Source of the DNA: Austropuccinia psidii
Taxonomy: Eukaryota > Basidiomycota > Pucciniomycetes > Pucciniales > Sphaerophragmiaceae
Assembly: GCA_023105745.1 (NCBI GenBank)
Contig: JALGQZ010000004.1
Span: 40,748,437 to 40,812,436, forward strand
Direction: 5' to 3'
Length of the DNA stretch: 64,000 bases
How positions within the stretch are numbered: position 1 is the stretch's first letter; the number at the start of each line of letters is the position of its first letter. Both the position numbers and the translations under genes were made by a program. Positions 23,479-35,340 of this stretch are shown here, in pieces. The notes under the pieces are model-generated. The model saw only the letters and a list, made by a program, of their open reading frames with translations. It was not told the DNA's origin and did not search any database.

Positions 23479-25398
23479 TGGAAGATGTGACTATGAAACT
23501 GATGATAATATTACTATTAATCAACAGTACTATGCCTGTTCTTATGAAATATAATAATGAAATATTATTATAACCACAATTAAATAATTAAAGAATTATT
23601 TCTTTCACATTTCAAACACTACTAGTGATTTTAACAGTGAGCAAGTAATTGTCTACAAGAATCAATTACAAGAATTTAATAATAAAAACTTCTTTTGTTA
23701 AAATAATAAAATTATTTTAATATATAATTATCTTTTGCAAGAATAATTATAAAGCTAATTCTTGAAGAAAACTATTACTAGAGAAAAACTTTAAGAATTA
23801 AAGACAAATCACTCACTAATACTCCAAAGAACTTATTAATAGATAAAAGTAGAGAAATTTGACGTAGAATTGTGAATTTAAGAGATCAAAATGATTTATA
23901 GCAGGATTACAACAATATATAGTTGGATTCTAGAATTTCACGTCTTTCTTATTGATTCTGAAAGATTTAAAACACTTAAGAATAGTTTAACTAATACTTA
24001 CTTGTTGGTAACAATGATATAAAATGATAATAAGATGATGATGCGGAAAAAACAGCAACAGAAAGCCTCTTTTAAGTCAACAACAGCTCACAGAGGCGTG
24101 CCATGGAGCAAACTGAAAAAGCAGTGAGTGAGAAAGCATTAAACCCTTTTGGATTAGTACTTACATCATCTGTTGTCACATAAAATTATCATAATTGCTT
24201 AATTGAGGCTTTTACATGACTACCAACCTCAATATGGTTAAGAATAAAAGGAGTAACATTTGTAAACATTCTTTTATTCCAAAGTAATCATTGACTTCCC
24301 AAAGTTATCAATGTTATTGACAATTTCATCACAGGTTGTATTTACTGTGAATTTTTGAAGATTCAGTGTTTCACATGGAATAACCAAAAATGGACTGTAA
24401 GTAAAACTTTGAGTTTTACTAGTAAAACTGTAATTCTTTTTGGTTGTACCATAGATAATACAGTTCTCAATTAGTCCTGAAAGTTTCAGAAAGATTCATT
24501 AAGAATTGTATTTTTAATGAATTTTTGAAGTTTTTACCTCATTTCTACGTAGAATTGCAAATATCAGTGTTTGGCTGGTTGCTATGAGGTAAATCAATGG
24601 ATACTAGTCCAAAAAAGGTTTTAATTACTCTTTTGGGGTTTATCCATGGAAATTCATTAGTAATTGACATGGTTAAAGGAGTGTAAGTAGCTCTTTACTT
24701 CCTTGGCACGTCAAAATAGCAGGTTATTTGCTATTTTCTGGTGTTTTACAGTAGTTGTAACTTGGTAACCAAGTTCCCAAAGAGATTTAGTTTACCAATT
24801 GGGTCAAGATCAGCCATGGAACCAAGCTTTGGAGCTATCCATGCCTCTGGGGCCTCAGAAGTTGGGTACCCTGGCTCTCTTTGATGTCTTTTGTCCCCCT
24901 TGCTTATTTTTCACGTCAAAATAGAAATTTAAGCTTAAAGTGAGATATCCACTATGGGTGTACCAAAAGTGCATGTAAGAATACCATAATATTAAGTGCT
25001 CAAAACATGTATAACACTATTCTTAGTGTATATGTAACATGGGATTTCTTACTTTCCCATTATTTTGGTGTAAAATCAAGAAAAACAAAACTTTTCACGG
25101 ATCTTTTATGTGGCATTAATGATGTGGTGTTGAAGTATTTTCCATATTACAACCTCAAGGAGTTAATTTGAGCTTATTCACTCTATGGAGTTACCCTAGG
25201 TGAATTTTTGTGTAGAATCCAAATCTGGCCTTAAATCCATGGATTTACTTACGCAATAAAAAGTTATTAATCTTTTCTGAAATCAAAAATGATGAATTTT
25301 GAATATATGCATGATTTATGAGTTATGTATAATTCAAAATTTCTTTTTAAGATAATTGTGGCCTATTTGGGTATGTAAAATATACCTCAAGGCTCACA
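23479..25398 (-). repeat. Element A 5' LTR
   Basis: 1,920 bp, matching 13270-15188. The plus-strand end GGCTCACA is followed immediately by the B1 RT sequence at 25399. Confidence 0.9.
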
Positions 25399-26639
25399 AT
25401 CATCCTTTGGAAGTGGGCTGGTGCATTTTTGATGCCAAATGGCATCCTGGTATACTCATATACGCCCATGTGGCATATTATTCTGAGTAATTTCATGGAG
25501 TTTGGTTTAACTCCATTCTGGTGGAAACCTTTCATACAGTCCATCTTTGTTATGTATTTGGCTTTTGCCAATTTATCCAAGGCATAAGGTATCCTGGGTA
25601 TAGGGTACCTGTCTGCTTTAGTGTAGTTATTCAGAGCTCTGAAGTCTCCACACAGTCTACACTTGCCATCATGCCAGGTGATCAGGACAGGGGTGGTGAT
25701 TTCCACTATTTCATTATGTCCAATCTTTCTGATGACATCCATTTCCAGGAGTTCATTGATATGTTTCTCAATTTCCTTCCTGGTTTCCAGGCTTGCTGGA
25801 TAAGGAGGTCTCCTCAGCATGGGTGGATAAGGCCTCTCCACATCCAGATATAGTTCTATATCATGGCCCTTGATCTTGCCTAATGGTTTTTCACCAATGG
25901 AAAATGCTGGTCTATTCTTTCTCAGCATCTTCATTAAGTTTAGTTTTTGTTTACTGGTGAGGGTAGTGCTAAACTGTCCCTCTCTGAATTCCTTCAGAAT
26001 TTCTTCTACTGGGTCTTGAAAAGATATCTGGTATATGTCAAGTGAAAATTTCTTTTCCTTGTTAGTACCAATGGTGATGTGCCTATTTTTACTGTTGTAA
26101 ATGTCTATGCCATACATCCTCTAGTAATCTGTTCCCAGTAAAAACCCTTGGATGTGGGCATCATTAAGCACTACAAACTCTGGGTTGAGTCTGATATTAC
26201 CCTTCCTGTGGGGTATAATTATCTCTTTGATAATTGTCCCAATGGAAATCATCTTCCCTGATGCACTTTTAAAGTTCTTTGCCTTAGTGAGCAAGAGCTG
26301 TTTTTCCCAGTTTGGGAAGTGGGTATCCAGATAGTTTCTGGCCACTATGGAGCAGTGTTCTCCACTGTCAATGATCAGTGGATGCTGAGCATTGTCAATA
26401 CAAACAGTCATTTTTGTGGCTGTTCCATGTGTATATGCCATTCCTTTGGTTGGTGTAACCAGGAATGTTTGTGCATCCTGTGTGTGTTTGCACAAGTTTT
26501 TATTGGCAGTATCCTGTGGAATGCCTGCTTCAAACTGTATGTCCTGAATTTCTAGTGGGGTTTCCTCTTGGTATTCCACTAGAAGTTCCTCTCTTGGGTC
26601 TTGATCATCATCAGATGGTTCTCTGATGGCATCACCCAT
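25399..26639 (-). pseudogene. B1 protease and reverse transcriptase (5' part)
   Basis: Protease: LIIDSGEHCSIVARNYLD, with the catalytic Asp but Glu in place of the usual Ala of D-S/T-G-A. A TAG at 26121-26123 (CAG in the inferred parent) separates it from RT. RT: PLGKIKGHDIELYLDVERPY, KCRLCGDFRALNNYTKADRY, MDCMKGFHQN, MPFGIKNAPAHFQRM. The sequence stops at 25399 where the LTR of A begins; the open frame runs 16 more codons into that LTR (to 25347) and is chimeric. The YIDD box and everything beyond are missing. Confidence 0.9.
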
Positions 26640-28143
26640 AGAGTCTGATTAAGAATCCTCTCTTGGGGATTCCTCCTCTGGGACTTTCTCAATGGCATAG
26701 ACTTTTTTCTTTTCCTTTGGACAGTTGTTGGCATGGTGGTCTGTTGAACCACAATTGTGTTAAAAAAAATTTCTTCTTTTCCCCTTCTTCCTCTCTTTCT
26801 TTGGGTTTGTCTTTAAACTCTGCCCTGAAAGGTTGTTTCTCTTTGAAACCACTGCTCTTATATGGGGTGAATTTCCCTATATTAGTTCTTTTCCTTATGT
26901 CTTGTGAGGTATTAAGAATGTCATCTAGAGTTCAATTTTGGTTGCATCTGCATTTTACTGCATGCTCTAGTTCTCTGGGCAGTGTTGTCAGAAGTTTGTG
27001 ATTCCTCATTTGGATGTTCATCTGAGGAACAATGACTTTAAGTATTTTGGACTGTCTGAGACACCACTCATATGGTTCTTTGTCCACAGAGTATTTGTCA
27101 TTATCAAATGACATGGTCTTCTGCCATATCCAAGTTCCATTACTTTACTTTTGGATGATATGACTCTTCCACCATGGCCATTTTCTCCTGCCATGGATTT
27201 CTTTCATTTCTGTGTACCATATAATAGCATGACCTTTAAATGCTGTATTCATTCTAGAAGTAATCCAGTAGTCTGGCATGCTTGGTATATCAATGAAGAG
27301 TCCATCAATATAATCTATGAGTTCCATATGATCATATTCTCCTGTTCCAGAGAATTTGGGCCAGCTTGAGGCTTCAGGAAGCTGTTTCAAGGCTTCCTTT
27401 TCTGAATAAGACATTCCATCTCCATCCTGGTATTGTGAAGGAGATCTTGCCTTATTAATTAACATAGCATCTGGTTTGATTTCATCTGGTTGATATGGAT
27501 TATCCATAACTTGGCCTTGTGGTTGGGGCTTCAAGCTATGGTAGACATTAAACAATTTTTTTATGTCTTGATCCAGACAATCCCTGTCCGTTTTGCTGTG
27601 GTGTTGTTCTTCAAAGACTAGATTCAGTCTTTTGTTAGTTTCTTCAGACGCTTTGCTCAATTGAGCATGTCCTTCTTGAATATTGTTAACTATTTTTTTC
27701 ATGGAGGCTTGTAATTTTTGCATCCTCTCATGGCTGGCTTCAAGTTCTGCAAACTGTTTTGCAGATTGCTCAGCATATTGGGACATTTGTAATCACAGTG
27801 TATCACTGTTGATGTTACTCTCAGATGTAACAATGTTATGTTCAGTCTGAGTGGGGGTAATGTTTCTATTACTAGGACTACTGATTCTAGAGTGGTTGGC
27901 AGCTACTTCTGGTTCTTGTGCATTTCTTTCACCAAATCCAACAGCTTCTGAATCATAGGGTCTTATTCTTTCCTCCTCTGGTGGAACAAGGGTTTGTTCT
28001 TGCCCTTGTTTCCTTGCCTTCTCCTGGAAATGTCCTGGAATTGTGAAGAATGGTGACTCTTGGCCACTGATCTGCTGGTTTCTGAATTGTGTGAAGCCAC
28101 TGGAGAGCTGATTTGGCCTGCTCCTTGGGAGCCTGAAGGAATC
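26640..28143 (-). pseudogene. B1 gag ORF2 (linker, coiled coil, capsid, knuckle)
   Basis: Readable parts: SGQESPFFTIPGHFQEK linker; SQYAEQSAKQFAELEASHER coiled coil (open 27786-27145); capsid-like WPKFSGTGEYDHMELIDYID and WYTEMKEIHGRRKWPWWKS; then a TAA right after HIIQK that is also present in B2. MSFDNDKYSVDKEPYEWC continues to 26932. The zinc knuckle near 26750 is destroyed by T-run changes (CHHC in B2 is replaced by a stop). A TGA near 28144 (tac TGA gat against tac TCA gat in B2) breaks the start. Confidence 0.85.
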
Positions 28144-28181
28144 TCAGTAGGCCCTGTCTGGGTTAGCTGTTCTTCTATAGC

Positions 28182-28990
28182 TTAGATAGTGGCTTGATTC
28201 TCCCATATCCTCTGTGGCCTTGCCTCCAGGAGTCTGAACTGCCTGGTGGGATTCCAACATTTGGTGATTACCATAAGGTCTTTGAAGTCTATCTCTTTGA
28301 GACAGATCTTCTGGCAACTTGCCCCAAGCTCTGCCCAGTGAGATGCCAGGTTGAACCTCTTGTTGTCCATGCTCCATTGGAATAAGTCCTTGAGGAGTTG
28401 GTGGAGCTGAAGAACTTGATCCATGTCTTTCCAGTCCTCTGGTTTGAGGTCTCCATTGAATTGGAGTGTGAATGGCAAGGTTGATATTATCTCCCTCATT
28501 GTTTTGCCATCCACTAATGTGTCCAAGGTGTCCTCTTTCAGGTCTTCTGGTTCTGGACAAACCTTCTCTGTCCTCTGATTGGTTCCTTTGGAAACCAAGA
28601 TCTCTGAGGTGTACAGGTGACATGTTAGTGTTTGCAAGCAGTCAAAAGCTTTATGCTCTTAGGGTATTTACCTTTGACTGTGCCTTGTACAAATTTGTTG
28701 TCTGCTGATTTGGGAAATTTACCTTTAGAGCTTACAACTGGGTTAATTATAGTAATTTTCCCTGTACAATTTATCAAGGTTGGTTTAACTTGTATTGAAG
28801 CAGAATTTTGTGGTTTTCTACTCCTCTATGTGGCAATGGGTGTCCAATTTTTTGCTGTTATCAGGCCTTCACTGTGCCTCTTTCCTTTGCCTTTCCTGCC
28901 CTCTGGTTCTGAGGGTGTCACTGTTGTGTTGACCTGTGACTGGCTTTCAAGTGGTATGAAGTTATCTTCCACTGAATCACAACAGGAGAA
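28182..28990 (-). pseudogene. B1 gag ORF1, spliced
   Basis: Exon 2 (28603-28182) encodes EILVSKGTNQRTEKVCPEPE and the helical DWKDMDQVLQLHQLLKDLFQ block. Exon 1 ends SADNKFVQGTVK at 28672. The intron 28671-28604 is 68 nt with GTAAAT, a CTAAC branch site and CCTCAG. Upstream, the frame carries TPSEPEGRKGKGK and an in-frame TAG (CAG in B2). The overlapping -1 frame is also open in both B copies, but ORF1 changes fewer residues between copies (about 17 in 140 against 27 in 159), so ORF1 is the real frame here. From 28990 to 29551 is untranslated leader. Confidence 0.68.
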
Positions 28991-29551
28991 AGAGGGCTTG
29001 ATGTCAGTTAAGACTTCTCAAAATGCTGTTTGCACGTCTAAGAATGGCCTCTGGGCTTTTATATTACTACAATGTGCCCTTGTACAATGAGAGTGTAATT
29101 GAATTAACAATTCCACGTCAGAAATACAGCTTACTGATATTTGGTATACTGTTTGTATACCAATATCACACAGATTACTTGTAATTAGCAAGTATAAGCT
29201 GTCAAAAGTGGTGTATAACAGAGCAATTGAAGTAACAATATGCCCAACCACGCCTCAACTGTTGGTTCATCAGTATGAGGTGTCTTAATTTAATTAAAAA
29301 ATAAGACTGTAGTAATGGCTCAAGTGTTTTCATATATAAAACACGCCAAAAACAAGGGTCTTGTGGTTATTAGCCACGTGACAGATACTCTTAAAATATG
29401 AGTATAAAGTGGTATATATACCAAAAAAAGGAAAAGATATATATAATATATATTTGATAAGAAAAATTATGCCCAGAAATAATAAAGAAATCGTCAGAAT
29501 GAGGAAATTTAGAGAAAAAACTCACTTGATAAGGTCCAAATAAGTTTAAAA

Positions 29552-29567
29552 CATGGCCAGGCCCCCA
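29552..29567 (-). promoter_or_regulatory. Candidate primer-binding site, B1
   Basis: In sense, TGGGGGCCTGGCCATG, three bases after the 5' LTR. Differs from the B2 and A versions by one to two transitions, mostly at CpG. Confidence 0.55.
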
Positions 29568-29570
29568 AAA

Positions 29571-31009
29571 TGTCAGGCTGAGTCTATGTTGAAGCAGTAA
29601 TTAGTCTATTTGCAACTAGAACTTTGACTGTGACACATAGAGAATAATTAAAGATAAGAGTGTTTAGAGTAAAAATAAAGATTTATAATAAAACTAAAGG
29701 GTTCTACTATTAAAGAATAGTGGTGGTGAGCGCTATTGAAAACCCTTGGTGCAGTCTTACCAGTTGGATTACTATAAAAAGAGCTACAATAATTAAGATT
29801 ATAATTATACCTGATTATTACCCAAGAGTAAAACTGTTTTGGACAGTTTACTACGTAGGATATTCAATAGCAGGATGAGGAAAGCAATTCTGGCTGTGAA
29901 TGGCCACCTTTTTATCATGAAATGGGGTGGAAAGGGTACTAGACCTTTCCATGTAGAGGAGGTGAAGACTTTTCACTCTCTGGGACTGGCTTGTGGCTTG
30001 CAAACAGTCTTTATAGCCTGTATTGGGCTTAGATGTGGTTTTGAAAGCACATATGGGCAGTTGTCACCAATACAGGGTGAAGATTTTCATCTGGGGACCT
30101 CACAGCCTGATTCTGACATGTATGATGCGTAGAATGCTGTACAGAAACTGTATGGGACCCTAGTATTGACCGACATATGAGTTATTGAAGTAAAAACAAG
30201 CTCCTTTGTCTATTTGACACCTCATATTCATGGTTATGGGATATTATCCCACGGTAAGGCTGTATTGGTCAGAATGTGGGATTTTGACCTTAAAACAGCT
30301 ATAACTTTGTCAGTTTTTGAGATATCAACCTCAAAACTGAACCAGTGTGTAGCCCTTCATTTGTTCTACCCAATAGTACCTTATTTGACATGGCTATCAT
30401 TAAATATGGCAAAGTTATGCCATGTACAAGAATTTTGTACATATGCATGGTTTAGGCAAAAAGCTGTATTGAGCTTGTTTGCCCCATAACCTCTGCTATA
30501 GTTCAGATATGGAAGAATGGATGACACCATCAGATAGCCATGATTGTGCTCTTTCCAAAAAGACCCCACTTCAAGTATCTCACACTAAAACTGTAGAAGC
30601 TAGATGAGAGGTGAATGTTTTGTTCACCCTTATTTGGCCTGAAATTGACCATAACTCCAGTAATATTGGTGCTAGCTCAGTTTGGCTTGTACCATTTGAT
30701 AGCCCTGACTCAGAGCTTCATTTGTAATACCCATTTGATGGGGTTAAGCCTCTCCTTCTGGATTTTACATGAGAGGTGAAAATTAAGGTTTATGCTCAGC
30801 AATAACTTTGAGCAGGAATAAGTTTGTTATCCTTTGTCCTATGATGATGGCACTTATATTTTTGGAAAGGGATGAGTTTCCTCTTTCGTTTGATACCTTT
30901 TGAGCTGATTTGGCTCAGCTCCATGTTTTGATGGTATCTTGCCTATACCATTGGTTTATGGTATTTTGGCTGTCATGCTTGTGCTCTGGTTTTGAGTCAC
31001 AGGCTGACA
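29571..31009 (-). repeat. B1 5' LTR
   Basis: 1,439 bp, TGTCAGGCTGAG...AGGCTGACA, followed by the TSD copy ACGCC at 31010-31014. The hairpin arms here are GGGTTCT (29699-29705) and AAAACCC (29739-29745), one mismatch. Confidence 0.93.
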
Positions 31010-32625
31010 ACGCCAAAACACCAATCTGGGTGCAAGGTATTGCTGAAGGTGATATTTCTGATTGGTGATATTGTAGCTAAGCATAAAGTTTCAGGGTTTA
31101 TGTCACACTAAGGAAGGCACTTCTGTTCATGGTGTGAAATTAAGGATGACAAATGAAAGGATCTGGTATTAGGAAGGCTTTGTAATGGAAGAAACATACT
31201 GAATGCATATTTTAAATGGAAATCAGCTGAATAAACAACCATCCAGGAAAAACTGGCCAAACAGAATGGAATACAATAGTTAGAGCTAAGTTGCTTACCT
31301 TATTGGGACCCAGTAATGAGTGTGGCACTAGTTCTAATGCAAAATTGGTACCAGGGAGTACTCCAGCATCACTTTTGTTACCGTTGGGGTTTTGACAAAG
31401 GTGTGGTCCAAGTGAAAGCTGAACAATTTGACAAGCCAGAAAGCAAATTCGACAAAATGGATATTGACGCTGAAGCAATGGAAGTGGATGATTGTGAAGA
31501 ATTCAACAAAGATGCAGAGAAGTTTGCTTCATATCTTTCAGGTAAAGCAAAGCAAAAAATAAAAAATAGAATGGGAGAGGTTGTGGTTCCAAAAGGGGTA
31601 AGCCACATAACACCACATGTGGGTGATGCCAGTTATGGTAAATTGAAAGCAAGTGTGTGGGGGGTGCTGTTTGGGGTCTACATACCATTGGTTGCTCTGC
31701 ATTCTTTTTTGGAAGACAAACCACAAGATAATCTGCTCCTTATCAACACTGAGGCTCTCATTCAATGTACATTGATCATTGGAGCCAATCAAATCTCAAA
31801 CAATGACTGGGAAGAATTTTCTCATATGTATGGAATCTATCGGTTGACCTCTGCTAAGTTATTTCCAAGTCTCAAGGTACCTCCCAACCATCATTACGCA
31901 ATGCATATTCCTGAGCAGTTAGCAAAATAGGGGCCATTGATGGGAATAGCGGAGTTTGGTGGGGAAAGGTTGGTTGGGGCTTTACAGAATTTTAAATCAA
32001 ACTCACGAAATGGTAAGGGATTGTGTTTTTTACTGGTTGGTGAAATGGCTGACAAAAGTTAATTTCAGGGGCAATGGAAGAAATGATAATAAGGAGGTTT
32101 GGTCAAATGCAGCAATTGGAGAAAGCAGTGTAGATGACACAATCAGTACCCAAAGGTAGGAAGAAATTAAAAGCAAACAAGAACAAATTGGACAACAAGA
32201 CTTGTGAGGTATTGCTTGATACTTACAGAAGAAAACACCAAATTTAGTGGATTATTGCAATTTGACCACTGGCTTGCAGGAAATTGTCTTGCGGAATTAT
32301 GTAACCAAACTCAAAGATGTGGAGTGGCGTCTTGGACTACTCATATCAAAAAATCCCCCAAACAATGGCATACCTGAAGAGACATGAGAGTACCATTTGC
32401 TATGATAAGGTGGCTCATGTGCTTGAGTTAGAGCAGGAAGAAGTCCTTAATTGTCAATTGGTGTATGTCCAATGGTTTGAACATGTGAAAGAGCAGGGAG
32501 AAGGGTTTGAAGCTGTAGGAAGCTATTTGTCAAGCTCGAACGTCGATAATATCCTTTTATCCCAGAACTTCAGCTTTATTCCAATCACTAAGATCTCCGG
32601 CTTGATTGCATATTGAGAGCTTCCA
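31010..32625 (+). pseudogene. Plavaka-type transposase, central part 2 and C-terminus
   Basis: Directly after the TSD the transposase resumes: VAKHKVSGFMSH, a stop, then GRHFCSWCEIKDD (the family's H-x-CxxC element). An open block at 31316-31930 follows with NWYQGVLQHHFCYRWGFD, a Lys/Asp-rich insert, GDASYGKLKASVWGVLFGVY and PNHHYAMHIPEQL. A TAG closes this block at 31928; the next codons still read as the conserved GPLMGIAEFGGERLVGALQN. The C-terminal part (32317-32616) is in frame but follows several lesions. Length and motif order agree with a full-size Plavaka transposase once B1 and C1 are removed. Confidence 0.87.
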
Positions 32626-33054
32626 GCTTGGTCTTTAGGCTGCCACCATCGGAGTTTTGTCATACAACGGGTGGATAAACTGGTGGGCCTAGAGGGTGTG
32701 TCATGGTAATGGGTTGTAAATGGGGATTAAATGTATGTATGGTAGGGTTCTAGACAGGTGTGATTGTAAAGAGGTTGAAGGAGATGTGGATTTTGTTTTT
32801 AAAAAAAATTTCCAATATATTTGTGCTTAAGTGTTCTTTATTATTTTTATATTGGAATTTGCTCAGTTTGCTCAGTCAAATTTCAAAAAGAAATTAATTA
32901 TTCAAAGACTAATGTGCCTGTATTGAATGTGTCAAAAATGGCCATCCCACTTGTATTGGAGGTTGCAGCGGAGCATGCTCAGTATGTGGTGCAAAGGCTT
33001 GAAAATGTAATATTTAGTCAAAAATTCATTATAAGTATTTAAAAATTTATTTTA
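32626..33054. other. 3' flank of the transposase, no gene seen
   Basis: Between the transposase C-terminus and the AT-rich repeat. Short frames only; nothing recognised. Confidence 0.35.
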
Positions 33055-33504
33055 ATGATGACAGAATTATTATTTTAACAATAAAAAAGTTATGATTTGC
33101 ACAATTACAAAGCTATTATTTTAAGAATAACAGATTTGTTTTTTTAACAATTGCAAAGCTATTATTTTAAGAATAACAAAGCTATTATGTTAATAACAAC
33201 AAATTTATTATTTCAATAATAACCAAGGGATTTTTTCAATAATAACAAAGTTATTATTTTTCATAATAACAAAGCTATTATCTTAATAATAACAAACCTA
33301 TTATCAGAATAATAAAAAATTCATTATTTACACAATAAAAAAGGCATTATTTTAACAATAAAAAAGTTATTATTTTAAACATTACAAAGTTATTATTTTC
33401 AGAATGACAAATTTATTTCTTTAACAATTACAAAGCTACTATCTTAATAATACCCAAGTAATCATTTTAATAATACCAAATTTTTCATTTGAATAATAAC
33501 AAAG
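33055..33504. repeat. AT-rich tandem repeat, left arm of an inverted repeat
   Basis: About 20-24 bp units of the type AATAATAACAAAGTTATT alternate with TTATTATTTTAA. Words such as ATAACCAAGGGATT and AACAACAAATTTATTATT reappear as reverse complements in 35516-35760, so the two blocks form a long imperfect inverted repeat. The unit is itself near-palindromic. Confidence 0.75.
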
Positions 33505-35340
33505 TGTGAGCCTTAGAGGTATTTTTATATACCCAAAAGAACACAAATGATAAATTAAAATACAAATATAAATAAAATGAAGATATTCATATTATAAGAA
33601 TAAAGATTGAAATATAAAATACAAATTTATATTTAAAAATGAAAACTTAATTATAATTTAAAAATAAAATTCCAATAAAAATTAAAATTATGAAAATTCA
33701 TTTTTACTTGTAAAAATTATGTACAAATGAATTTTTAATAAAAATTATAAAATTAAAATATTTTTTGTAAAAATTTATATAAAATATATTATAAATTTTT
33801 ATCCAATAAATAAACATATAAAAATTATTTCACCATTTGATTCCTCATAGAAAATTAGGTGGGGTCACCTCTGAGTGAAATGTTTGTAACTCAACTCTGA
33901 ATAAGCTTAAATTAAGTTTTTAGTATTTTAAATACAAAAGTTGAAAATCCTCAGAACTTTAATTTAATTCACACCACATGTGGTGTTAACTATCAATTTT
34001 TGGGTTAAAATTGAGGTGTCGTGTTTAATTTAGAAGTTATGAGGAAATGAAGTATTTTCAATTGAATTCAATTGAAATGTCAAAATGTGCGTGTGTATTA
34101 CATAAGTGAACTTTGATTTACATATGAGCTATCAATTATCACTGTATTGTACTGTAAAATTCAATTGAATTACATATGTAAATTATAAGTATAATACATG
34201 ATGAGGAATTAAAGGAAAAAATAAATTGGAAAGATTAAAATTGGGGGGGAAAGGAACTCTAGCTCTAAGGGGAAGCCAGACCCCCAAAATCCTTTCTGAC
34301 AGGCATGAGATGCCAAAATTCAGGCAAAAGTTCATCACTTTTGGCGTGGAATTGAGTCACAGGGTCTGTGACTCAATTGATGATGAGGTTTTGATACCAA
34401 CCAGGGTGGTTTTAACTTCTGCCAAGAGGGTAAAACTACCCTTAAGATAAAACAATGTTAGTAAAAACATCTTTAAATGGGTTCTACGCCTCTTAAACAC
34501 ATTCTAACGTGTTTTGAAGGCTATAGACCAGGTATTGCTATAGTAATGGCTGATTTAAGGGTGTAAAATGGCTAAAAATGGCTAAAAATGGCATAAACCA
34601 GCCCTTTTTGGTCTAAACCAGGGTTCATTGATGCCATAATTGGCTTCTCTATGGTCAGCCTGTTTTTCACGACTGAAAAGAGTAAATTTTAATTTTGGAG
34701 TAAGAAAATTGATGGCTATAAAAGAATGTCTTCTTTGCCCCACTTTTCTCTTCATGTTAAAATCTTTTCCTTTTATAATTAGTTTAAACACTGTTAAACC
34801 AATCAATAAAATATTCCAACCACCTTGTTTAAATCATTTTAAACCTTTTACTCCACGTGAAAAAATCATTATAATCATTTTTTTAACTCTTATAATCATT
34901 TTTACCCCTGAACCACCCCAAAAGTGAATTAAAGCATCTTTCATCACTGTTCACTTTGTCACTTTGTTTCCAAATTCACTCTGGTCACTTTTGGGTGTGT
35001 TTTCTCTTTAATATTCTTTTTAAAGACTTTGCTCTTTAATTAATTGCTTGCAGCTCTTTGCTCAATTAATTCCAATTGAAATTGCTCTTGAAGAAATTTC
35101 TTTTGTAGCCTTAAATATCTCTTGTAGAGTATTTTTTGGATAAATTTTAATTGTTGGTAAAACAATAAATTTTTATAATATTATTGTTTTATACTAATAA
35201 AGCTATAAGCAATAAAATTGGCGTTTTTTCTCTTGAAAATAATATTTAATACTATTTTTAATTGATTTTTACCTTATACAAATTTTGAGGAAAGGAAAAG
35301 TACTTGATTTTTAATCAAAGTTTCATATCCACAACTTACA
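33505..35340 (+). mobile_element. Solo LTR C3
   Basis: 1,836 bp, TGTGAGCC...ACTTACA, matching C1 and C2 along its length but with more substitutions in the first 350 bp. The flanks are CAAAG and TCTTT, so no TSD is visible. It sits inside the AT-rich inverted repeat. Loss of the TSD may reflect recombination between two insertions or mutation in low-complexity flanks. Confidence 0.88.

Larger units (their letters stand above)
13270..25398 (-). mobile_element. Ty3/gypsy chromovirus A, nested in B1, split by solo LTR C2
   Basis: LTRs 13270-15188 and 23479-25398 match throughout; in sense they start TGTGAGCC and end TCTTACA or TCTTCCA. Order on the minus strand: 5' LTR, PBS, gag ORF1, gag ORF2, protease, RT (split by C2), RNase H, integrase and chromodomain, 3' LTR. 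The flanks are ATAAG (13265-13269) and ATCAT (25399-25403), so there is no TSD, and 1.93 kb of the target element is missing between them. At least three in-frame stops (21156, 17666, 16583) make it defective. By eye the LTRs differ at about 4% of positions over the first 145 bp. Confidence 0.92.
11107..31009 (-). mobile_element. Ty3/gypsy chromovirus B1, complete ends, interrupted by element A
   Basis: Both LTRs run TGTCAGGCTGAG...AGGCTGACA, and the TSD is ACGCC at 11102-11106 and 31010-31014. The element lies on the minus strand: 5' LTR 29571-31009, gag, protease, RT, then element A, then integrase end and chromodomain, and 3' LTR 11107-12544. Compared with the sister copy B2, about 1,931 bp (equivalent to 43165-45095: RT end, RNase H and most of integrase) are missing at the point where A sits. 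By eye the two LTRs differ at roughly one base in ten over the first 145 bp, making B1 older than B2. Stops and frameshifts make it non-functional. Confidence 0.93.

Noticed and set aside
25347..25398. C-terminal 16 codons of the B1 RT frame
   Set aside because: They are translated LTR of element A, not RT.
31378..31792. Minus-strand frames in the transposase C-terminal region
   Set aside because: They are complements of the clearly conserved plus-strand transposase.
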